Assembly: GCA_025506515.1 (NCBI GenBank)
Contig: CM046444.1
Location: 74,630,192 to 74,694,191, forward strand
Direction of reading: 5' to 3'
Origin: Flaveria trinervia
Taxonomy: Eukaryota > Streptophyta > Magnoliopsida > Asterales > Asteraceae
DNA: 64,000 bases
Shown: positions 1-9,514 of the stretch, piece after piece
Layout: each line of letters begins with the position of its first letter
Position numbering within the stretch: the stretch's first letter is position 1
Position numbers and translations under genes: made by a program
Notes under the pieces: model-generated
The model's database searches: none
What the model saw: only the letters and a program-made list of their open reading frames with translations
Told to the model about the DNA's origin: nothing

Positions 1-135
1 GAAGACATCATCTTTGGCTTCGGAAGATTTTACACTTAGAATATTTTTGTTCCTGGTGTGAAACTTCCGAAGCATTCTTCTTGAGTACATTTATGCATGC
101 ATGAAGGAGACTTTGAGTGTTTGAGTTGTATCAGC
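1..135 (+). repeat. 5' LTR remnant of Copia element A (3' end of the LTR only)
   Basis: This stretch is clearly related to about 4240-4425 in the same orientation: both carry the TTCGGAAGATTT block, a GTGAAACTT..GAAGCATTC block and a GCATGCAT..GGAGA block in the same order. A direct repeat flanking gag-like sequence is best explained as the two LTRs of one element, with the window opening inside the left one. No primer-binding site is readable after it, so the exact LTR end is uncertain. Confidence 0.55.
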
Positions 136-603
136 CTTTACATTTAATTCTAACAGTGTGTGTGTTATGTTTTTGTGTTAGGGTTATGGTTGGTGTTAGT
201 GTTTTGAGTGGTTAGGGTTTGTATTTGGTATTTGGGAATATGGGTATGATTATTGTTCTGATTTTTTTTAAAAGATTGAAGTGTGGGCTCATTAGAATCA
301 AACAAATTGGGCTAACAATTGTTTGAATTTTAACAATGTGGGCTAGTTATAGATTAATAATTGGGTTGTATTTTTCTTAAAAAAAGGGATAAAAAATTGT
401 TTGAATTTTGACCCTAGTTGCTAAGATTGCATAGAGTGATTTAAAATTATTTTTCCTGGGGGAGAATTATTTTACAATTTTTGGGGAAAATACTTTTGGG
501 AGTATTAATTGCAATAATCAAAATAAAAATGGCTTTTGCAGAAATGTTTAAATCCTTCAAATCTGATAATCTCACAATTGCATAATGTCGGTTTGTTAAT
601 TTT
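136..603 (+). other. Leader and lost gag 5' end of element A
   Basis: AT-rich sequence between the LTR remnant and the first recognisable gag codons. It should hold the PBS, untranslated leader and gag N-terminus, but no PBS is visible and only short open stretches exist. I see nothing else in it. Confidence 0.4.
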
Positions 604-2503
604 GCAGCTTTAGAGAATGAAAAGATGTTAGATTTTGTTGATGGTTTTCTGTTGGTGGAAAGTAGTCTAAAGAAGTTTGATGCCCAATTAGGAAATCGTG
701 AACAAGTTCTGAGATTGCTTGATTCTCTCCCATCAGAATGGAGCTTACACGACAAGTCGATTAAACAAGATAGAGGCTTTTGGGATTACAAACTGATGAT
801 GGATATCAAACGTTGTGAGTACTATGAAGCGACACATCTAACTCCAAGATCATTTTAAACTCTATAGGGAACCAGAAGAGAGATCAGATTCTCGCACCAA
901 TTTCGATGGTTTACCGAAACCTGGAACTAAAGAGGTACAAAAGGAGCTTAAGCAGACATCAATGGGTAAAGGTGGAGCTGAATTGAATGATGCAGTTTGT
1001 GATGCTGGTAAGGAAGAGGAATGGAAGCAAAATACCAGAGATTGCAACTGTGCGAAAACTCTTACTGCTGAAAGAGTCATCCTGGATCTTCCATACGAGA
1101 CAATTCGGGATATGTGTTCTTCTGCTTGCAAAATTCATTTATTTGGTGTGTATAAAGCAAATAGGTTACTCTTAAATAACCAAAAAGAATTAACCACCAT
1201 AAACGCAAAACTTAAAAAGAATGAAGCCAAGTATTTTATAAAATTAAATGAAGTTTTAAAAGAAAATGATCATTTAAAACAAACTATTCTTGAAAGAAAT
1301 GTTTAAATTAATATTTTAAATGAAAGAGTCACCTTGGCTGGATTTGAAACAAGCAAGCTTAAAACAAAGCTTGATAGATGGACCATATCCGAAATGAAAC
1401 AGGAAGAGCTACTGTGTAAACAAAGGGGAGCTAGGATTAAAACGAGAGTGGGTTGTGGTGAAAATCCATACGTTTATCCTCTTCCTAGCACCTATTGCTA
1501 CTATCCTATGCCTCAACCTCATCCATCTAATGAATTGATTGAAGCTGCAGAAACTAATAGTTTAAATGCAGGTTTAAGCAACGTTAATCTTAAAGAGGTT
1601 AGAGATGTGAAAGATTCTCCTGTAGGTTTAGGATTCCTTGGGCACGGATCAGATAAGATTAATGATGATTGCACCTCTGGTCTTCAAACACCAATATCAG
1701 TTACCTTTCCAACTTTCTTCAAAATATTCAAAACACGTATCATTCTTTCGTTTGTTCCTGTTAGGTTTGTCAAAGAAGCAACAGTTGTTGAGTCGTCAGG
1801 CAATCAGAATCCTATAACCGAAGCCGACACAATATGAGGTGTCATTCAAGATCTTTTGGAAGCAGATCTATGTATATGAGACGAGATAAACTCATATGAT
1901 GAATCAAACATAGATGAGCGTGTTGGTTCCTCACAGATCAAGATATCTCTTGACATTGTCAAGCATCAAAAGCTTCCAAAAGCTTAATTAAGACCAATAT
2001 GGATCTCGTCTCCAACTACAAAACAACCCAGTCAATCATTGAAGATCTCATTCCCTGTTCAGCATAGAAAATTTCAGAACAAGCAAGAATCTACTACAAG
2101 CTCAAAGCAATCCTCATCACCACCTGCACAACATGAGACTACAAAGAATCAAAAGCCTTTCAAGGCTTGTTTTAATTGAGGAGAAAATGGTCATGTAATA
2201 AAGAAATGTCCTCAAAGACTTGCTTTGAATGGTAAAGGCAAACCAAATTACTTATTTGGATATAAGTCTACAAAGAACGTGCCAGATGGTAAAGGCAACA
2301 CGAGTTGCTTCTCTGGTTCAAAACATAAAAAGAAAACATCTTTGAATACTTGGATGAAAAAGCCTCCATCCAAACCTTTTCATGTGAAGCCGGTTTCACA
2401 TGATATAAAGATGAAAATGACCAAAGGTTCAAAACCAAATTCTTTTCCTTCCGGTCTTAAACAGAAAATGAATTCCAAATTTATTCATTCAAATCCATGT
2501 TAA
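604..2503 (+). pseudogene. Broken gag of element A (UBN2 tail, coiled coil, CCHC knuckle with stop)
   Basis: Three colinear remnants of a SIRE-type Gag are visible. At 625-858 is the C-terminal part of a UBN2 domain (REQVLRLLDSLPSEWSLH), close to element D at about 24850-24900, with a short internal deletion after KLMM. At 962-1840 is a Lys/Glu-rich coiled-coil segment (LKENDHLKQTILERN, TISEMKQEELL, RGARIKT) matching 26055-26400 of element D. At about 2166-2208 is a CCHC zinc knuckle whose fourth codon is a stop (CFN-stop-GENGHVIKKC). A lysine-rich tail (2225-2503) follows. Frames change at least twice and stops interrupt. Protease, integrase, RT and RNase H are absent before the PPT near 3058, so this is a gag-only deletion derivative. 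Confidence 0.75.
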
Positions 2504-2852
2504 TTGAACCGAAACAAATTTGGCAAATTAAAAAGAAGGATACTGCAATCCCGATTGTTTAAACGGTTATATCCGAAACAGGTTTCTTATATTGATGAAG
2601 AAGGAACTTCAAAGACTACAATGGCTTAGGTTCCCCTCTCTAACTAATCTATTTATAAGTGCAAGAATAATTCAGGAGGACTGTTAGTAATCCGGTTTAC
2701 TGATAGAGATTGTTCCTAATACAAATTTTAGGCGGAACAAACAGGTTAAGGTTACGGCATTTTATTCACAATCTTGTTTTAGATCTACACATTCACCGTT
2801 CTCACTTCAGAATAACTGCATATTCTTGAGAATTCATTTCCTATCTTCATAT
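2504..2852 (+). other. Non-coding remnant between gag and 3' end of element A
   Basis: No recognisable domain in any frame. By position it should be what is left of pol or of the 3' untranslated region after a large deletion. Confidence 0.35.
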
Positions 2853-3060
2853 CAGTGTAGTTTGGAAGACCTTCTTTGGTAAATTTCTATTTTTGTATAG
2901 TTTTATAAAAACAAAATAAAAAAAATAATGTTTTCAAAAAAAATTAAAATTTAGGGCAGTGTAGTTTGGAAGACCTTCTTTGGAAAATTTCTATTTTTGT
3001 ATAGTTTTATAAAAACAAAATAAAAAGAAATAATATTTTCAAAAAAAGTAAAAATTTAGG
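2853..3060 (+). repeat. Tandem duplication of about 103 bp just upstream of the PPT
   Basis: A block starting GCAGTGTAGTTTGGAAGACC and ending in an A-rich run plus AAATTTAGGG occurs twice back to back (about 2853-2955 and 2956-3060) with only a few differences. The second copy runs straight into the polypurine tract. It looks like a recent duplication within the 3' untranslated region of element A. Confidence 0.85.
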
Positions 3061-3068
3061 GGGAGAGT
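3057..3068 (+). promoter_or_regulatory. Polypurine tract of element A
   Basis: TAGGGGGAGAGT is a G-rich purine run directly before LTR-like sequence. An almost identical run (TTGGGGGAGAGT) sits at about 43568-43579 before a related LTR remnant, which supports the assignment. It would prime plus-strand DNA synthesis. Confidence 0.6.
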
Positions 3069-3069
3069 A

Positions 3070-4430
3070 AATCAAAATTAATAAAAATGATAAGAGAACT
3101 GGGAACTTCATTCGAGATATGGGGAAATGATTGTATATCTTCTTGAAATGCTTGTTTTTGCATGACTTGCGTTTTAAAATAAGAAATAACAGTAACTGAT
3201 GTTGTTTTCTAATTTACATCTTATTTTCAATTGAAAATTTTAACAATGAAACAAATTCTTTAATGATATGCTTTGTAGACTCAGCCTGAAGAATAAAGTA
3301 GACAACAACATAATGATTTAAATTAAAATATATGCTTAAGGATGTCTAGATTTAAGCAATCATTCTGGCCTTCACGAAAACTGAGTACTGACAAAAATGG
3401 ATTGAAAATTGATCTTTCACCCACCATGATATAATTCATATAAGCCATATCTTTGAGCAATTTTTGGTGTATTTATGTGTCTTGTGTTTGAGCTAATCTC
3501 CTTTGCTCAACAGAAGTACTAACCTGGAGTGATGATCTCCTTTGATGTATGATAGTACTGATTTGGAGCTCTCATTAACACCTGATTAAATGGTCATCTC
3601 CTTTGTTATACGTAAGTATAGACCTGGAGCTCTCACCATTTTGGACTAAGTTGTGTCAAATCATCTAACGATGAATTCATCAAAGAATGCAATAGTCTGT
3701 TGATGATCACTTGCACACTAATGCACAAGCCTTGTTCTATAAAGATCATAACAAAATTCAAGAAATCCTGAGGTTGGGTGAGGGTTTTTTGTCAAATGAT
3801 TATGGGGTCCTAGCATTCTAAAGTATTTAATCAAACCTTAAGAAATCATCTACTGCTTGTTGAAAAAGATAGGGCATGGGTTTAAGTGGACAAACATATG
3901 AGCAATCATTATTAATCTATTTGAGAATTTCAATATCATTCAAAGATTATGATTAGATTCAGTTATCAATGTGATCTTATTGCATGTTGATGATTAATTT
4001 CATCTTTGTGCTAAAGTATATCTTGAGGATGTGATCTCAAGATCGACTTAGTTCTCGGTTATATAAAAATTTATGATAATAAAATGTTATAATAAATGTA
4101 TATAATAAAAATAAAAATTATTAATAAATTTTCATTTCTAAATTTCTTTTAGGTCTTTCATATTATGTTGTTACAATTAAAGTAGAAATTACAGACTCAA
4201 GACCTCAATGTAAATTTATTAATAATTTCTACTTTGTCTTTTAAGCTTCAAAAGACTTCATGTTGGCTTCCACAGATATTGGTCTTGGCTTCGGAAGATT
4301 TCACACTTAAAATGTTTTCTAAGGAAGAGTGTGAAACTTTTGAAGCATTCTATTTCAGTACACTTGTGCATGCATACAGGAGAGACTTTTGATGTGTTGG
4401 GTTGCATGAGCCTTAAATGAAACCTTACAT
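3070..4430 (+). repeat. 3' LTR of element A
   Basis: Its left border follows the PPT and its last about 190 bp match the repeat at 1-135. It carries TTCGGAAG and CTTTTGAAGC motifs near its end. At 3495-3635 are three degenerate copies of a module of about 40-60 bp with a CATCTCCTTTG..TAAGTATAG..CCTGGAGCTCTCA consensus; the same module recurs at 43970-44060 and 59513-59540. Exact TG/CA ends were not resolved. Confidence 0.5.
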
Positions 4431-4440
4431 ACACACATAC

Positions 4441-4475
<35 letters not shown>

Positions 4476-4503
4476 CATATGTATATCTATACACGTATAT
4501 ATA
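4431..4503. repeat. TA/CATA microsatellite, left block
   Basis: Runs of ATATAT broken by ACATAC and GTATAT steps. The same composition resumes at 7270 on the far side of the Helitron-like insertion. Open frames across it encode only Tyr/Ile repeats and are not genes. Confidence 0.9.
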
Positions 4504-4758
4504 TCTGTACTATATTAATATGCATATAAGAAGGGAAAAAGTCTTTTCATCCAAAACTCTTAAAATTAAGAGTTTTACAAGTGTTAAAGCTGTGTGTACA
4601 AATCTGTAAAGCTAGGGCTTGAATCCCTATTTGGGGCGCCTAAATATTCAAAATTCAAAGCCCCCACACACATTCAATATTCAAAATGCATCGGGCAGAG
4701 AGAGCTAGATGTTCGTGAAGGGAGGAGGTAAAAGTCTACGTTGTTGTGATACAACTCC

Positions 4759-5102
4759 ATGAGCATGAGCTTTAAACAATGGCTTCACAAACAAAGAAAC
4801 CACAGCCCCATCATTCTCAGCCCATCCCCCTTCAAATACAATAACGAAAGCTCACCATATGACTCTTTACATGCATCTGTTACTCCTAATCAGAATCTTT
4901 CATCATATAGATGGCCTAAAGGAAGAAGAGGTATAATCAATTTATTAGATATCTCTATGAAAGAAAAGGTCGAGTTAGGGTTCATAAAACATTTTAGTTG
5001 ACTAATACTACTTCCGTGATGAACACATCGTTAATTTCCAGGTTGAAGATGAAGATGAAATTGAAGCTTACGGGCACTCTAAATTCTTAGAAAACGGGTA
5101 AG
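4759..5102 (+). pseudogene. Gene-fragment-like sequence inside the Helitron
   Basis: An 80-codon open stretch (4759-5001; KGRRGIINLLDISMKEK is the most protein-like part) is followed by a TTTCCAG acceptor-like site near 5041 and an acidic exon-like block (VEDEDEIEAYGHSKF) ending in a GTAAG donor-like site near 5098. This could be a captured piece of a host gene, as Helitrons often carry. I do not recognise the gene, and chance is a real alternative. Confidence 0.25.
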
Positions 5103-5810
5103 AAACAAACAGCTTCGAGTACTTCACACAGATGGTATGTCAAATTGGTTGTTTTGATTTTGACTTTGAATTTTAAATGTTCTAGTCGGATAAAGTGAAA
5201 CCTCACATGCGTAAGAAAATAGCAATTTTATGAATGCTATGATGTATATACAATTACACATAACTAATGCTTATAACCATGACCAAGATGGCTCTATTAG
5301 AGCAAAATAAAATAATATGATGCAAGCTTTGTGTTATTCATCTTTTAACCCGTCTTCACTAGAGCAAAATCAATTGATTTGCTGCAAGCTTTATATACAT
5401 AATTAATGCTTAACTATGTTGTTTTAATCACCAAGAATCAACCTTTACCTATACAATAATTATGTATAAAAAAAGTTAGTTCTGATTATTGTGTGTTGTT
5501 TCTTACGTACCTCATCCATTCTTTGGATGCTTTTTTATGGTCTTTTTTAGAATTTCCTATTATATTGTACATTTCATTGTTATGACTTTTAGTTGTATTA
5601 TCATCAACCAAGTGAAAATGATTTACACACATCTTTTACGTTATAATTTGTAGACTTTGTATATCAATTAGAAAATATCTCAATAACAGTGCTGGAACAT
5701 TAATGTTAATGTTGTAAATGCTTGGATTTGGGGACCGAAAGAAAGGTTTACCGCAAGATATTGCCCACATGACACGTAATTATTTAGCTCAATGAATAAT
5801 TTTTGTGCGG

Positions 5811-6140
5811 GTCAACATAGGGAGGATTTATTACACGGCAAAAGGAACATTTTATACGGGTCAAAATGGATCGGGTTGCGTTACATGTCTAAACATATAA
5901 ATTTTATACAGGTCAAAATGATATAACTTGGTTACATGACAAAACAAATAATTCTTTGTTTGGGTCGAAATGGATCAGCTTGGGTTAAATGTCAAAACAA
6001 ATAATCTTTTGTATGAAAAAAAAAGAGTGAGATGGGTTACGTGGAAAAGCGTTTAGTTTTTTTACCGGTTAAAATGGGTTAGATTTATATATCAAAAGTA
6101 ATAAATTTTGTTTGGGTGAGAATGTTGGGTTGGGTTCAGA
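5811..6140 (+). repeat. Degenerate tandem array, period about 52 bp
   Basis: Successive units start with GGGTCAAAATGG-like text and continue with GGTTACATGTCAAAACAAAT-like text, at about 5811, 5858, 5910, 5963, 6015, 6067 and 6114. The units are diverged. No coding potential is seen. Confidence 0.6.
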
Positions 6141-7265
6141 TTCTACTCTTTTAGTTTGTAATAAATTATTAATTTTATTTAGTTTATTAATAACATTATT
6201 ATGCTTGTTAAAATAAATGAAAAAAATGGCGATGTGGAATTAATAGTTGTTCATTATAAGGATATTGTTACTGGTAAAATGTGTTTGTGGAAAGGATGAA
6301 TGAAAGTTAATGGATGATATGACATACTGACTATGACTGCTTGTGAGAAGAACGTCAGTTAACATTGCAGACAATCTTATCATGAATGGTTCGCAAATTG
6401 CTCGTGGTAATTATGCTATTTCATTGGATCTCTTTACATAATTTTTTTTATTTTTGGTTTTTGTTCTGTAAGTTGTTAATCATCTTATTTGATACACAAA
6501 TCATTTTGTAATCTATTTTATATTGTGACATTTCCTGTGTTTTATACTTTCGGCCCAACTCAAGCGAGCAATGTTATTCAAACAAGTTGTTTTGCTATGT
6601 TTAGAAGTCAAAAGAAGTTGGTTATTAGTACCTCTTTCACGAGTGGAGATGATAAACTACCTGTTCGTTTATTTCCATTTGTATTTTATTACGGTGAATA
6701 AATTATGACTTTGATTTTTATTTTAGCTTCTTAAAATGGGAAATTTCTCCATTAGCATTGTATGTGAATAAATTCAAATTTGACTTCCGTATGTTTAAAT
6801 GCTAAATTAATATAATATTATTACTAACTTGATTGAAGTATCAATGTTATTGCTTACTAAGATTTTGAGTACACAGTCCAGGTTTATAAATATAGATTTC
6901 ATTTCAACTAATATTCTCTTAATAAGTTGTTAGACAACATTAGTAATAAAAACATACATGTTTACTTTTGTTTCTTTTTAAGCCATGTTTGCTAACGTTG
7001 AATAATGAAAATAAGTTTTTAATTAAATAATATGTCTAGTTTTTTGAACAGGTAACAATAACAGTGTATTTAATATTTTTTAATTAATTACCATTCTCAG
7101 CATTCTGTGGATATATTTTGTAAATTACAAGGAAAATCATACAACTACATTAAAATTCATAATACTTGACGTATAATACATTATATCATGAAAGGATTAA
7201 TAAATAACAGAAAACGAGTACCGCGTTTCAAATTATCGTCGTCGCCTCATCGCACGGGCCCCTTA
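6141..7265. other. AT-rich non-coding part of the Helitron
   Basis: One 70-codon frame (6489-6701) has no recognisable domain. The rest is AT-rich with many stops in all frames. I see no gene, RNA or repeat I can name. Confidence 0.4.
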
Positions 7266-7269
7266 CTAG

Positions 7270-7295
7270 ATATATATATGTATATATATGTATAT

Positions 7296-7341
<46 letters not shown>

Positions 7342-7509
7342 GTATATATATATATTACATATAACATATATATATATATATACATATATATTATATATTT
7401 GTATATAATATATATACAAATAATATATATATATATATATGTATATATATGTATATATATAAATGTATATATATATATAAATGTATATATATGTGTATAT
7501 ATATATATA
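7270..7509. repeat. TATATG/TA microsatellite, right block
   Basis: Long (TA)n runs with TATATG and TATGTATG steps. It matches the composition of the block at 4431-4503. The long open frames on both strands are artefacts of the repeat. Confidence 0.92.
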
Positions 7510-7989
7510 TGCTAAATCCATATTTCAGATTCATTGAGCTTGGATTTTAAGATTCATATCGTTCGTAACTAGAAATGAAAATTAAGATGGGTGGACGTGT
7601 GTGAATCAAAAGACAAAGAGATGGATAATAATAATATTATGATTCATTGATGTTGATAAACAAGTTACAATAAGAATCATAGATGGCTGGTGAAATCAAA
7701 CCCACCCAAGGAGAGGATTTCTCATTGGGTGGTGATTTACACCATGAGAAACACACACACACAAAAGCCACACTTGCAAAAATGCACTAGTGGGTCTATT
7801 TATATTATTATTACAACATGACCTAATTTTGACTTTTCTAATCGTCTTGATCTTGACTTTGTCATGTTGAATTGTCTTGTATGTGTTTGTTGTAATCAAC
7901 TTTGTCTTTGAACTTGTACAATGAGATCTTCTGTTGGCTGTAATTATGATTTGGTAAGCTTTAGTTTATTCCAGTGTTGGACCCCAACA
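7510..7989 (-). repeat. 3' LTR of minus-strand Copia element B
   Basis: Read on the minus strand this begins TGTTGGGGTCCAACACTGG directly after a polypurine tract and ends GGATTTAGCA, giving TG...CA ends. A TATA-like ATATAAATAGACCC lies around 7789-7805 on the minus strand. At 480 bp it is a short LTR. The left edge abuts the TA microsatellite, so the 5-bp target duplication cannot be recognised there. Confidence 0.65.
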
Positions 7990-8001
7990 ATACTCCCCCT
8001 A
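7990..8001 (-). promoter_or_regulatory. Polypurine tract of element B
   Basis: Minus strand AGGGGGAGTAT lies immediately upstream of the TG of the LTR. It is the plus-strand primer site and fixes element B as running right to left. Confidence 0.75.
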
Positions 8002-8364
8002 AACTGATGGTTGCCAAACCATGAATTTGAAGATCTTCTCTCTCACATGTCTTCTTGATTGACTGATGTTCTCACACAATTCACTGATGTTCTCCCCCTC
8101 AGATTAAGCTCCACCTAATAATTTCTGACAAAGGTTAAATCACTTGAGAGTCTTTTTGGATTGGATTGGGGTTGTATCACTTTGGATTATGTTCATATCA
8201 TAACTAAAAGATTAGAATGTATTAGGCATATGGTGAGGCTTTGAACTTCAATAAACTGCATGAGCAACATGGATCAATGTTTAACACACTTCCACTCTTT
8301 TGAAATACTTGATAAATGACATTCTTCAGTTAATGAGGACTCCCTTGATAAAGTCCAGCTAACT
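8002..8364 (-). other. 3' untranslated part of element B, left of element C
   Basis: This continues element B between its PPT and the insertion point of element C. There is no coding potential on either strand. The sequence resumes at 20867. Confidence 0.55.
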
Positions 8365-8369
8365 GTCCG
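8365..8369. repeat. Target site duplication GTCCG (left)
   Basis: GTCCG directly precedes the TG of the left LTR and recurs directly after the CA of the right LTR at 20862-20866. A perfect 5-bp direct repeat is what Copia integrase leaves. Confidence 0.93.
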
Positions 8370-9290
8370 TGTTAGGATCAGTGATCTATGTTTGATTGAT
8401 TAGAGAGTATAGCAGCGGAAATCGAACAATAAATTAACCAATTCACAAGAACGAAACGATATTCAATGAAGAACAAAGACGGTTATAGAGAGAGAATTTC
8501 TGCAAATATATTTCATTCAAAATTCGCTTTCGTGGTAACGAATGTCACACTTACAATTAGGTCGACACCTCTTATATAAGAGATGTAACGTCTGCTGATG
8601 TCACTTGATAGTGACATCTAACAGAATTATTACAACTGAAACACAACTACTGAAGATGTCAAAACAGCTGACATCTCCTTACAAAAATGCTAAGTGTTAT
8701 CAGTTGTTATAACTACTGAAAACATAAAACTACTGAAACTACAACGACTGAAGAACAAGCTCTTCAGTCGTTTTACAAAACTACTGAAAGTAAAGACATA
8801 AAACTACTGATATCACAACTACTGAAGAAGTACTCTTCAGCTGTAGTGACAAACTACTGAAACTTCAGTACTTGGTCTTCAGACTTGAACTTCAGATGTT
8901 TCATCAGCTGATGACTTCAGTAGATATCATCAGTTGATGTCTTCAGTCTTTGTCTTCAGACTTTGTACACCAGTTGTTGATCTTCAGCACTTGTAAACTC
9001 TTCAGCTGTTGTTTTTTAGTACTTTGAACTTCAGCTTCAGCACTTGTGTTCTTCAGCTGTTCAGCTTCAGTACTTGTGTTCTTCAGCTGTTCAGCTTCGG
9101 TACTTGTGTTCTTCAGCTGTTGTACTTCAGCACTTTAGTCTTCAGCTGTTGAAGTCTTCAGCACTTGATCTTCAGCTGTTGAAGTGTTCAGTTCTTGTCA
9201 AACTGCTGATGAAGCTTTCAGCAGTGTTGTGATATCATGTGGGACTTAGAGGTTTTCTGATCTTGGCTCATTGGTTCTTTTGGTCCAACA
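8370..9290 (-). repeat. 3' LTR of element C (921 bp)
   Basis: On the minus strand it runs from TGTTGGACCAAAAGAACC to GATCCTAACA. A TATA box (CTTATATAAG) lies at 8571-8580. Most of its upstream half (8580-9230) is filled with variants of CTTCAG followed by CTGTTG, CACTTG, TACTTG or TAGTTG. These are probably regulatory repeats of the U3 region. Confidence 0.93.
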
Positions 9291-9301
9291 AACTCCCCCT
9301 G
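9291..9301 (-). promoter_or_regulatory. Polypurine tract of element C
   Basis: Minus strand AGGGGGAGTT lies directly upstream of the LTR start. The same tract precedes the 3' LTRs of elements H (55940-55949) and J (62888-62898). Confidence 0.88.
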
Positions 9302-9514
9302 AACCAATGCAACCAAAACCTCTAATTTATTTATTTTCCCACTTATTGTTGGCAGAAAGGTTGGTCTTTTTCCTTCTTGATCAGTAGAGAAGATGACCCA
9401 TATAAGCTCCGGCTGGGAAGAAATCTCAGATATTTGTTTGGCAAGATATGAATGGGAACTCTATTTTGGGGAACTGGACACAGAGTTGTTATCCCATTCA
9501 TGAGATCTACTTCC

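Larger units (their letters stand above)
4504..7269 (+). mobile_element. Probable non-autonomous Helitron
   Basis: The left end TCTGTACTATATTAATATGC is a close match to the 5' terminus of many plant Helitrons (TCTATACTATATTAATA-type). The right end, CGCACGGGCCCCTTACTAG at 7251-7269, has the GC-rich stretch followed by a CTRR-type terminus (CTAG). Both flanks are the same TA-rich microsatellite, and the base left of the 5' end is A as expected for A|T insertion. The base right of CTAG is A rather than T, a small misfit that repeat slippage could explain. No Rep/helicase coding is present. There is no terminal inverted repeat and no target duplication, consistent with the class. Confidence 0.62.

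Noticed and set aside
7228..7521. Long open frames on both strands through the TATATG repeat
   Set aside because: They encode only Tyr/Ile/Val repeats and arise because the microsatellite lacks stop codons.
9044..9232. Short frame in the LTR of element C (and its copy at 20587-20820)
   Set aside because: It is a translation of the CTTCAG repeat array inside the LTR and has no start context or domain.
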